The notes under the pieces: generated by a model | Told to the model about the DNA's origin: nothing | The model's database searches: none | What the model saw: only the letters and a program-made list of their open reading frames with translations | Made by a program: the position numbers and the translations under genes | Shown here: in pieces, positions 7,295-12,019 of the stretch | Numbering within the stretch: position 1 is the first letter of the stretch | Layout: every line of letters begins with the position of its first letter | NCBI GenBank assembly: GCA_050701635.1 | Contig: JBOGDF010000168.1 | Coordinates: 1 to 12,019, forward strand | From: WHSM01 sp050701635 | GTDB taxonomy: Bacteria; Actinomycetota; Actinomycetes; Mycobacteriales; Micromonosporaceae | DNA: 12,019 bases | Direction of reading: 5' to 3'

Positions 7295-8272
7295 GTGATG
7301 CCGTGGCGGGAGGCGATGCAGCAGGCGCTGTACGGGCCTGGCGGCTTCTTCGTCGCGGGAGCCGGGCCGGCCGCGCACTTCCGTACCAGCGCCAACAGCT
7401 CGGGACTCTTCGGTACGGCGCTCGCCCGGCTTCTGACCCGGCTCGACCGTGCGCTCGGGCAGCCGCCGCGACTGGACGTCGTGGACGTCGGCGCCGGGCG
7501 GGGAGAGCTGTTGCGGCACCTGGCCGACGCGCTCGGGCGCCCCGAGCGGTGCCGGTTCGTCGGGGTGGAGCGCGCGTCACGGCCGGCGGAGCTGCCGCCG
7601 TGGATCGAGTGGTACGCCGAGCCGCCCGAGCACGTCACCGGGCTGCTGCTGGCGACGGAGTGGCTGGACAACGTACCGCTGGAGGTGGCGGAACGCGGCG
7701 ACGACGGTGCGTGGCGGACGGTGCTGGTGGATCCGGCGACCGGGGTCGAGGAGCTGGCCGGGGCACCCGGCGCGAGCGAGCTTGACTGGCTGACCCGGTG
7801 GTGGCCGGAGGGGCGGCGGGCCGAGATCGGGCTGACCCGGGACCAGGCGTGGGCGGCGGCGGTGGGCTGCCTGAGGCGTGGCGTGGCGCTGGCTGTCGAC
7901 TATGGACATCTCGCCGGGGCGCGGCCGCCGGAGGGCACGCTGACCGGCTACCGGGACGGTCGTCAGGTGCCGCCGCGGCTCGATGGCTCCACCGACGTCA
8001 CCGCGCATGTGGCGATCGACGCGGTGCGCGCCGCCGGGGAGCGCGTCGCGGGGCTGCCGGCGACGCTGACCGACCAGCGCAGCGCACTGCGGGCGCTCGG
8101 TGTCGACGGCACTCGCCCGCCGTTGTCGCTCGCGTCCAGTGATCCCAGGGGGTACGTGCGCCAGCTCGCCGCCGCCACGCTGGCCGCCGAGCTGACCGAC
8201 CCGTACGGGCTCGGCGGCCACCACTGGCTGCTGCAGCCGGCGGGCTTATCAGTCGAGCTGGTGGGCATCTAG
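7295..8272 (+). CDS. SAM-dependent methyltransferase, MidA/NDUFAF7 family (PF02636-like)
   Basis: 325 aa, presumed protein arginine methyltransferase. Seen: N-terminal LYGPGGFF (12-19), FRTSANSSGLFG (29-40), the SAM-binding glycine motif DVGAGRG (64-70), and TEWLDNVPLEV (121-131), which matches the family's N-E-x-x-D-A-L-P motif; a short C-terminal block ends the protein. Mitochondrial NDUFAF7/MidA symmetrically dimethylates an arginine of the complex I 49-kDa subunit (NDUFS2, the NuoD homologue). A NuoD homologue retaining that arginine is encoded 2.5 kb downstream on the same strand. GTG 7295 is preferred (GGGAGG 8 nt before); ATG 7298 is the next codon and equally possible. Divergent from the pan/nad operon; its stop shares CTAG with the converging small gene. 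The family is fairly sure; the substrate is inferred. Confidence 0.8.
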   Translation: MMPWREAMQQALYGPGGFFVAGAGPAAHFRTSANSSGLFGTALARLLTRLDRALGQPPRLDVVDVGAGRGELLRHLADALGRPERCRFVGVERASRPAELPPWIEWYAEPPEHVTGLLLATEWLDNVPLEVAERGDDGAWRTVLVDPATGVEELAGAPGASELDWLTRWWPEGRRAEIGLTRDQAWAAAVGCLRRGVALAVDYGHLAGARPPEGTLTGYRDGRQVPPRLDGSTDVTAHVAIDAVRAAGERVAGLPATLTDQRSALRALGVDGTRPPLSLASSDPRGYVRQLAAATLAAELTDPYGLGGHHWLLQPAGLSVELVGI

Positions 8273-8496
8273 AGGGTGCGGGCGCGGAGGCCGGCGCCGA
8301 ACCAGGGCCGGCCGTGGTGGGCGGGCCGCGCGTGGTCGGCGGCGGCGTGCAGCTCGGCGTACGCCCGCTCGTTGTCCCGGTCGGCGATGTGGCTGCTGCC
8401 GGCGAGGTCGGTGGAAGGAACTGCCTGGCGACGGTGGTTGCGCTCCAGACCGTAGATCACGAGTGCGAGGAAGCTCAGTACCAGGAAAATCGTCAT
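8269..8496 (-). CDS. Small single-helix membrane protein of unknown function
   Basis: 75 aa. Residues 1-16 (MTIFLVLSFLALVIYG) form one membrane helix, followed at once by a positive cluster (ERNHRR), so the Ala/Arg/His-rich tail is expected in the cytoplasm. I do not recognise the family. It is judged real because third codon positions are almost all G/C and the intervening strand has no other gene. A longer reading from 8556 would run across the promoter region shared with the GlxA regulator, so ATG 8496 is chosen (AGAGG about 12 nt upstream). Its TAG stop overlaps the methyltransferase stop in a shared CTAG. Divergence from the regulator suggests that regulator may control it. Confidence 0.6.
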   Translation of the reverse strand: MTIFLVLSFLALVIYGLERNHRRQAVPSTDLAGSSHIADRDNERAYAELHAAADHARPAHHGRPWFGAGLRARTL

Positions 8497-8568
8497 GGCA
8501 GAAGTTTGCCTCTGCGTACGATCCTGCCACCAGTGGCAGAACTGCCCTTGTGCCACTAAATTCTGCCA
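8496..8568. promoter_or_regulatory. Clustered TGGCAGAA half-sites, candidate operator of the GlxA regulator
   Basis: Three exact copies of TGGCAGAA occur in 73 nt: forward at 8496-8503 and 8534-8541, reversed at 8561-8568. The second and third face each other as a palindrome. Nested inside are TGCCAC-ca-GTGGCA (8525-8538) and a further TGCCAC (8551-8556). The TGGC core agrees with the 5' half of the known site for AdpA, another AraC-type regulator with a DJ-1 domain. The position between two divergent genes suggests autoregulation plus control of the small membrane protein. Confidence 0.55.
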
Positions 8569-8576
8569 GCTAGGCT
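8548..8576 (+). promoter_or_regulatory. Probable leaderless promoter of the GlxA regulator
   Basis: TTGTGC (8548-8553), a 17-nt spacer and TAGGCT (8571-8576) resemble an actinobacterial housekeeping promoter (TTGAC / TANNNT). The ATG at 8583 starts 7 nt after the -10, exactly where transcription would begin, and no Shine-Dalgarno sequence is present, so the mRNA is probably leaderless. The third TGGCAGAA site lies inside the spacer, placing repression or activation directly on RNA polymerase. Confidence 0.5.
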
Positions 8577-8582
8577 GCGGGC

Positions 8583-9533
8583 ATGGTTCACACGGTTGCC
8601 GCAGTGCTCATCGAGGGCGCAGCGCCCTTCGAGTTCGGCGTGTTGCACGAGGTGTTCGGCGTCGACCGCGCCGACGACGGCGTACCGGCATTCGACTTCC
8701 GGCCCTGCGGCGAGGTCCCCGGGGCACCCCTGCGGGCCGGCAGCGGCGTACAGCTGGTCCCGGAGTACGGGCTGGACGCGATCGCCGATGCCGACCTGGT
8801 GGCGGTGCCCGCCGCGCAGGTGCGCGACGACTACCCGCAGGCGGTGCTCGACGCGCTGCGCGCCGCCGCCGACCGGGGCGCGATCCTGCTCTCGGTGTGC
8901 AGCGGCGCGTTCGTGCTCGGCGCCGCCGGGCTGCTCGACGGGCGCCGCTGCACCACCCACTGGCGGTACGCCGACCAGCTGGCCGCCCGGTTCCCGGAAG
9001 CCAAGATCGACCCCGACGTGTTGTACGTCGACGACGGCACCATCGTGACCAGCGCCGGCACCGCCGCCGGCATCGACGCCTGCCTGCACCTGGTACGCCG
9101 CGAGCTGGGCCCCGCCGTGGCGACCACCATCGCCCGCCGCATGGTGGTGCCGCCGCAGCGCGACGGCGGCCAGCGCCAGTACGTCGAGCTCCCGGTCCCG
9201 GAGTGCACCGCCGAGAGCCTGCAGACGGTGCTCAGCCACATGCTCGAGCACCTCGACGCCAACCACACCGTGCCCGACCTGGCGAAGCGGGCGCGGCTGT
9301 CGGAGCGTACGTTCGCGCGCCGGTTCGTGGCCGAGACCGGGACCACCCCCGGGCGCTGGCTGTCCATCCAGCGGGTGCTGCACGCCCAGCGCCTGCTCGA
9401 AGACTCCTCGCTCGACGTGGACCAGGTCGCCCGGCGGTGCGGCTTCGGCACGGCGGCGCTGCTGCGGCACCACTTCCACCGCATCGTCGGGGTCACACCA
9501 ACGGACTACCGCCGGAGCTTCAGCAACAGATGA
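8583..9533 (+). CDS. GlxA-family transcriptional regulator (DJ-1/PfpI domain + AraC-type HTH)
   Basis: 316 aa. Residues 1 to about 180 are a DJ-1/PfpI-like glutamine amidotransferase-fold sensor domain with Cys106 in the nucleophile elbow (SVCSGAF) and the THWRYADQL and TSAGTAAGIDACLHL blocks typical of the GlxA/AdpA/FtrA group. Residues about 215-313 are a double helix-turn-helix AraC domain: first HTH around TVPDLAKRARLSERTFARRF, second around DVDQVARRCGFG with the family signature GVTPTDYRR. The sensor is usually not a protease in this group; its ligand is unknown. It probably binds the repeated sites upstream of its own gene. The stop overlaps the -35 region of the toxin-antitoxin promoter, 32 nt before the antitoxin start. 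Confidence 0.93.
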   Translation: MVHTVAAVLIEGAAPFEFGVLHEVFGVDRADDGVPAFDFRPCGEVPGAPLRAGSGVQLVPEYGLDAIADADLVAVPAAQVRDDYPQAVLDALRAAADRGAILLSVCSGAFVLGAAGLLDGRRCTTHWRYADQLAARFPEAKIDPDVLYVDDGTIVTSAGTAAGIDACLHLVRRELGPAVATTIARRMVVPPQRDGGQRQYVELPVPECTAESLQTVLSHMLEHLDANHTVPDLAKRARLSERTFARRFVAETGTTPGRWLSIQRVLHAQRLLEDSSLDVDQVARRCGFGTAALLRHHFHRIVGVTPTDYRRSFSNR

Positions 9534-9558
9534 CTTCTGGTCATACCAGGAGTACGGT
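9530..9558 (+). promoter_or_regulatory. Probable leaderless promoter of the toxin-antitoxin pair
   Basis: ATGACT (9530-9535), 17-nt spacer and TACGGT (9553-9558, fits TANNNT). The antitoxin ATG is 8 nt after the -10, and no ribosome-binding site is present between them, again suggesting a leaderless transcript. The -35 overlaps the stop codon of the preceding regulator. Confidence 0.45.
9534..9552. promoter_or_regulatory. Palindrome in the toxin-antitoxin promoter, candidate antitoxin operator
   Basis: CTtCTGGT-cat-ACCAGgAG, 8-bp arms with one mismatch around a 3-nt centre, lying exactly between the -35 and -10. Ribbon-helix-helix antitoxins commonly bind such short inverted repeats to repress their own operon, so this is the likely operator; the assignment is inferred from position. 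Confidence 0.5.
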
Positions 9559-9565
9559 TAACGGC

Positions 9566-9826
9566 ATGACTGCGAAGGTTACCCTGTCCTTCTCCGACCA
9601 GACGATCGCCGAAGCCCGGCAGCTGGCCGAGCGCGCGGGCGTGTCGTTGTCGGCCTGGATCAACCGCGCCGCCGAGGAACGCGCGATGCGGGAGATCTTC
9701 ACCGCCCACGCCGACGCCGTACGGCGCGCGGGGCTGGACGACGAAACGGCCGCGCTCGCCGACGAGCAGGAGCTGGCCGAGATCGACCATGAGTATTACA
9801 CCAGGCAGCGTCGTGCGGCGCGGTGA
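9566..9826 (+). CDS. Ribbon-helix-helix-type antitoxin
   Basis: 86 aa. The N-terminus (KVTLSFSDQTIAEARQLAERAG, then VSLSAWINRAAEERA, residues about 4-40) fits a ribbon-helix-helix DNA-binding domain: a beta strand with alternating residues, then two helices separated by a G-V-S-L turn. The C-terminal half is acidic and probably disordered until it wraps and neutralises the toxin. The reading frame overlaps the toxin start by 38 nt, the usual coupling that keeps the antitoxin in excess. Its own promoter and operator lie just upstream. The family is assigned from fold pattern and context rather than a recognised sequence. Confidence 0.75.
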   Translation: MTAKVTLSFSDQTIAEARQLAERAGVSLSAWINRAAEERAMREIFTAHADAVRRAGLDDETAALADEQELAEIDHEYYTRQRRAAR

Positions 9827-10106
9827 AGTCTGGCTGATCAGGGGCGTACGCGAACGACTCGGGCTGGTGATCAGCTCCGACGTGTTCAACGGCACCGACG
9901 TGCCGGTGGTGATCGTCGCCGAGGTCACCGAGCGGGACGAGCTGCGTGACTCGCCGCTGGCGGTGGAGCTGGACGAGGACTACTTCGTACTCCCGGATCG
10001 GCTCTTCTCGCCGTTGAAGAAGTGGTTCCGGGAGCAGGTCACGGTCGCCGACACCGACACCATGCGCCAGGTCTCCCGAGCACTGCGTATCCTCCAGGAC
10101 CTCTGA
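9789..10106 (+). CDS. MazF/PemK-like toxin (probable endoribonuclease)
   Basis: Up to 105 aa. Seen: RRGEVWLI (10-17), the usual N-terminal MazF/PemK strand, then LGLVISSDVFNG (24-35), VVIVAEVT with a Thr at the position often used in catalysis, and a C-terminal helix ending in LRILQDL. MazF-type toxins cut mRNA or other RNA at short sites to stop growth. The central loop region (FSPLKKWFRE) is divergent from classical MazF, so cleavage specificity cannot be guessed. ATG 9789 overlaps the antitoxin by 38 nt; GTG 9813 would place the start nearer RGEVW, the more usual family length, and neither has a good Shine-Dalgarno. Confidence 0.75.
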   Translation: MSITPGSVVRRGEVWLIRGVRERLGLVISSDVFNGTDVPVVIVAEVTERDELRDSPLAVELDEDYFVLPDRLFSPLKKWFREQVTVADTDTMRQVSRALRILQDL

Positions 10107-10121
10107 GCCGGGCCCGTGTTA

Positions 10122-10147
10122 GCGCGGTGAGAGCGATCTCACAGCGC
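10122..10147. promoter_or_regulatory. LacI/GalR-type operator-like palindrome upstream of the C40 hydrolase
   Basis: The 14-mer TGAGAGCGATCTCA (10128-10141) fits TGWNANCGNTNWCA, the operator layout of LacI/GalR-family regulators (known best from CcpA), including the central CG. It sits inside a larger palindrome: GCGC-g-GTGAGA-gcga-TCTCAC-a-GCGC, 11-position arms with one mismatch. It is 62 nt before the hydrolase start. As RNA it would also form a hairpin and might act instead as a terminator of the toxin gene. Confidence 0.45.
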
Positions 10148-10202
10148 AGTCCTCTTCAATGACTGCAAACCGGGCGACCCACGCCCGAACGCATCAGAGG
10201 AG
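10146..10202 (+). ncRNA. Structured 5' leader with possible anti-Shine-Dalgarno loop
   Basis: Two hairpins in series precede the ribosome-binding site: GCAGTC (10146-10151) with GACTGC (10161-10166), and CGGGCG (10171-10176) with CGCCCG (10182-10187). CCTCT (10151-10155), at the edge of the first loop, is complementary to AGAGG (10196-10200) within the strong Shine-Dalgarno GAGGAG (10197-10202), 7 nt before ATG 10210. Pairing them would form a pseudoknot hiding the site. No known riboswitch class is recognised; this is a structural prediction by eye. Confidence 0.35.
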
Positions 10203-10209
10203 CAGCGCC

Positions 10210-10751
10210 ATGGCTGACTCTCCCGCCTCCCCACGCTGACCCGACGCGCCACCCTGCTCGGCGGCGCCGCCGTCCTCGCCTCCGCGGTCGGCACCATCTG
10301 CACCGCCGAGGCGGCGCACGCCGCCAGTACCCCCGGCAGCATCATCTACCGCAGCGAGGTCATCTCCCGGGCCTGGAACTGGTATGACCGCGGCATCCAG
10401 TACAGCCAGAGCGGACACGCGCTGGACTACGAGCGCGACCACTACTACCGCACCGACTGCTCCGGCTTCGTCTCCCAGTGCTGGCACCTCAAGCCGTACG
10501 GCATGAACTCGCCGACGACCTGGACGCTGCCGAACTACTGCAGATCGATCAGCAAGACCTACCTCCAGCCCGGCGACATGCTCGACTGGCCGTACCACCA
10601 CTGCGTGCTGTTCCGGAAGTGGGCGAACTCCGACCGCACCCGGCTGGTCATCTACGAGCTCGCCAACTCGTCGCAGGACATGAACCTGCGGGAGACCTCG
10701 CTGAGCGAGTTCTCGAGCTACGGCGCGTACCGCTACGACAACATCCGCTGA
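10210..10751 (+). pseudogene. Tat-exported NlpC/P60-like (C40-type) secreted hydrolase, frameshifted in signal peptide
   Basis: The ATG at 10210 has a near-ideal Shine-Dalgarno but meets TGA after nine codons. The -1 frame is open to 10751 and continues the protein. One extra C in the run 10229-10232 would give MADSPASPTLTRRATLLGG, a Tat signal with twin Arg 12-13, hydrophobic core and AHA cleavage site near 38. The mature part has DCSGFV (catalytic Cys84 in restored numbering), LQPGDML, then HHCVLF with the likely His131 and a Glu in IYELA, the pattern of NlpC/P60-like secreted proteins that cut peptidoglycan peptides. No alternative start keeps Cys84: the first in-frame ATG is 10503. So this is a sequencing undercall or a recent inactivation. 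It is followed by a strong hairpin. Confidence 0.7.
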
Positions 10752-10755
10752 CGGA

Positions 10756-10800
10756 CCACGCGCCCGGCGTACCAGCCACCCCGTGGTACGCCGGGCGTGG
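10756..10800 (+). terminator. Strong hairpin between the C40 hydrolase gene and nuoD
   Basis: A perfect 14-bp inverted repeat (10761-10774 with 10784-10797) has a 9-nt loop; a variant with a 2-nt bulge extends to 17 bp over 10756-10800. It starts 4 nt after the hydrolase stop and ends 4 nt before the nuoD ATG. It fits an intrinsic terminator without a U-tract for the hydrolase, but would also cover the place where a nuoD ribosome-binding site should be. Confidence 0.7.
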
Positions 10801-10804
10801 CACG

Positions 10805-11950
10805 ATGGCCGACGTGACCCGGGAACTGATCGTCGGTACGGGCGCCGGGCTGGACACCGCGGACATGGTGCTCAACATCGGCCCCCAGCACCCGTCCACG
10901 CACGGCGTACTGCGGCTCAAGCTCACCCTCGACGGCGAGCGGGTGCTGTCGGCCGAGCCGATCATCGGCTACATGCACCGGGGCGCGGAGAAGCTTTTCG
11001 AGGTACGCGACTACCGCCAGATCATCGTGCTCGCCAACCGGCACGACTGGCTGTCGGCGTTCTCCAACGAGCTCGGCGTGGTGCTCGCCGTGGAACGGCT
11101 GATGGGGATCGAGGTCCCCGAGCGGGCGATCTGGCTGCGTACCGCCCTCGCCGAGCTGAACCGGGTGCTCAACCACCTGATGTTCCTCGGCTCGTACCCC
11201 CTGGAGATCGGGGCGATCACGCCGGTGTTCTACGCGTTCCGGGAACGCGAGACGATCCAGGCGGTGATGGAGGAGATCTCCGGCGGCCGGATGCACTACA
11301 TGTTCAACCGGGTCGGCGGCGTCAAGGAGGAGGCTCCGGCCGGCTGGACCAGCCGCGCCCGCGCCGCGATCGACCAGGTACGCCGCGGCATGGCCGACCT
11401 CGACAACCTGATCCGCCGCAACGACATCTTCCTGGCTCGCACCGTCGGGGTGGGCGTGCTGTCGGCGTCCGCCGCCGCCGGGTACGGCGCGTCGGGGCCG
11501 GTGGCGCGCGCCTCCGGGCTCGACTTCGACCTGCGCCGCGACGAGCCCTACCTGGCGTACGGGGAGCTGGACGTCCCGGTGGTCACGGGCACCGCCGGCG
11601 ACTGCCACTCGCGCTTCTCAGTGCTGCTCGACCAGGTGTACGTGTCCCTCGACCTCGCGTCCGCGTGCCTCGACCGGCTCGACACGCTCACCGGCCCGGT
11701 CAACGTACGGCTGCCGAAGGTGGTGAAGGCGCCGGAAGGCCACACGTACGCGTGGACCGAGAACCCGCTCGGGGTCAACGGCTACTACCTGGTGTCCCGC
11801 GGCGAGAAGACACCGTGGCGGATGAAGCTGCGTACGGCCTCGTACTCCAACGTGCAGGCCCTGGTGAGCCTGCTACCCGGCTGCCTGGTCCCCGACCTGA
11901 TCGCCATCCTCGGCTCGATGTTCTTCGTAGTCGGCGACATCGATAAGTAA
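10805..11950 (+). CDS. nuoD: Solitary NADH-quinone oxidoreductase subunit D-like protein
   Basis: 381 aa, homologous to the 49-kDa/NuoD subunit that lines the quinone pocket of complex I. Seen: NIGPQHPSTHGVLRL (24-38) with quinone-ligand His33, YMHRGAEKL (56-64), SGGRMHYMFNRVGGVKE, SGLDFDLRRDEPY and C-terminal SMFFVVGDIDK. Using bovine numbering minus 26, His59 is conserved (His33), Arg85 is conserved (Arg59), Tyr108 is replaced by Trp82, and Asp160 by Glu134 (Glu is also usual in actinobacterial NuoD, as I recall). It lacks the hydrogenase Ni-binding cysteines. It is about 60 residues shorter than canonical actinobacterial NuoD, missing part of the N-terminus and the helix normally before the C-terminal domain. 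No nuoC precedes it and none follows within 69 nt. ATG 10805 has no clear Shine-Dalgarno; GTG 10814 is possible. Confidence 0.88.
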   Translation: MADVTRELIVGTGAGLDTADMVLNIGPQHPSTHGVLRLKLTLDGERVLSAEPIIGYMHRGAEKLFEVRDYRQIIVLANRHDWLSAFSNELGVVLAVERLMGIEVPERAIWLRTALAELNRVLNHLMFLGSYPLEIGAITPVFYAFRERETIQAVMEEISGGRMHYMFNRVGGVKEEAPAGWTSRARAAIDQVRRGMADLDNLIRRNDIFLARTVGVGVLSASAAAGYGASGPVARASGLDFDLRRDEPYLAYGELDVPVVTGTAGDCHSRFSVLLDQVYVSLDLASACLDRLDTLTGPVNVRLPKVVKAPEGHTYAWTENPLGVNGYYLVSRGEKTPWRMKLRTASYSNVQALVSLLPGCLVPDLIAILGSMFFVVGDIDK

Positions 11951-11956
11951 GCTCCA

Positions 11957-11997
11957 GGCGCTGTCAGGTGTGCGCTGCCAAGGCCGCAGGGAGCGCC
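11957..11997 (+). terminator. Weak hairpin after nuoD
   Basis: GGCGCT (11957-11962) and AGCGCC (11992-11997) form a 6-bp stem around a 29-nt loop that can fold internally, starting 6 nt after the nuoD stop. It could end the nuoD transcript, but the long loop makes this uncertain. The remaining bases to 12019 show no gene I can support. Confidence 0.25.
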
Positions 11998-12019
11998 GTG
12001 TGGCCGGAGGTCACACAAG

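Noticed and set aside
8497..8556. Longer version of the small membrane protein starting at 8556
   Set aside because: It would place the start across the TGGCAGAA sites and the regulator promoter and put 20 polar residues before the membrane helix; ATG 8496 is simpler.
10107..10209. c-di-AMP (ydaO) riboswitch before the NlpC/P60-like gene
   Set aside because: A few bases (gacccacgcccgaac) recall the 3' part of that class, but the leader is only 103 nt and the conserved 5' core elements are not found.
10107..10209. c-di-GMP (GEMM) riboswitch
   Set aside because: GCAAACC followed by a hairpin is suggestive, but the second conserved hairpin and its receptor sequence are missing.
10503..10751. 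Independent 82-aa gene starting at ATG 10503
   Set aside because: It lacks a ribosome-binding site and is the tail of the hydrolase, downstream of its signal peptide and catalytic Cys.
10805..11950. NiFe-hydrogenase large subunit instead of NuoD
   Set aside because: The paired CxxC motifs at both ends that bind nickel are absent, while the HPSTHG quinone-site motif is present.
1..12019. CRISPR array, tRNA, rRNA, insertion sequence or phage genes
   Set aside because: No regularly spaced repeats, no tRNA-like cloverleaf, no transposase or phage protein was seen on either strand.
11998..12019. Start of another gene at GTG 11998 (GGGAG 4 nt upstream)
   Set aside because: Only seven codons are visible and the spacing is too short to judge.

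Overview
The window is very GC-rich, with third codon positions almost always G or C. Actinobacterial gene sets appear throughout: mycobacterial-type PanD, a PknB-like kinase, a GlxA regulator and a Tat-exported C40 hydrolase. Frequent 'cgtac' codon pairs and this gene order suggest a filamentous actinomycete, most likely Micromonosporaceae; that placement is inferred, not proven.

Layout. (1) A membrane Ser/Thr kinase (95-1543, +) ends at a long shared hairpin (1571-1626). (2) A six-gene minus-strand operon, read right to left (7161 to 1648), is DUF2520 Rossmann protein > panC > panD > nadB > nadC > coaX. Its first five genes join through four successive 4-nt stop/start overlaps and coaX follows after 4 nt. 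PanD and NadB both consume L-aspartate, sending it to beta-alanine/pantothenate/CoA and to quinolinate/NAD. NadA, PanB and CoaA are not in the window. (3) Divergently (+), a MidA/NDUFAF7-type methyltransferase (7295-8272) ends stop-to-stop against a small one-helix membrane protein (8269-8496, -). (4) A GlxA-type regulator (8583-9533) lies across a short region with repeated TGGCAGAA half-sites. (5) A ribbon-helix-helix antitoxin and MazF/PemK-like toxin follow (9566-10106). (6) A secreted NlpC/P60-like hydrolase (10210-10751) has a structured leader and a one-base frameshift in its signal peptide. (7) A solitary NuoD-like protein (10805-11950) begins 4 nt after a strong hairpin.

The most interesting signal is the pairing of the MidA/NDUFAF7 homologue with the lone NuoD. 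In mitochondria NDUFAF7 dimethylates one arginine (bovine Arg85) of the NuoD homologue NDUFS2. That arginine is conserved here (Arg59, in H-R-G). From memory, canonical actinobacterial and Thermus NuoD have threonine there. The same NuoD has Trp in place of the universal quinone-site Tyr. This suggests a methyltransferase-substrate pair serving a non-standard complex-I-like or moonlighting NuoD. The regulator, toxin-antitoxin pair and hydrolase between them look like accessory genes.
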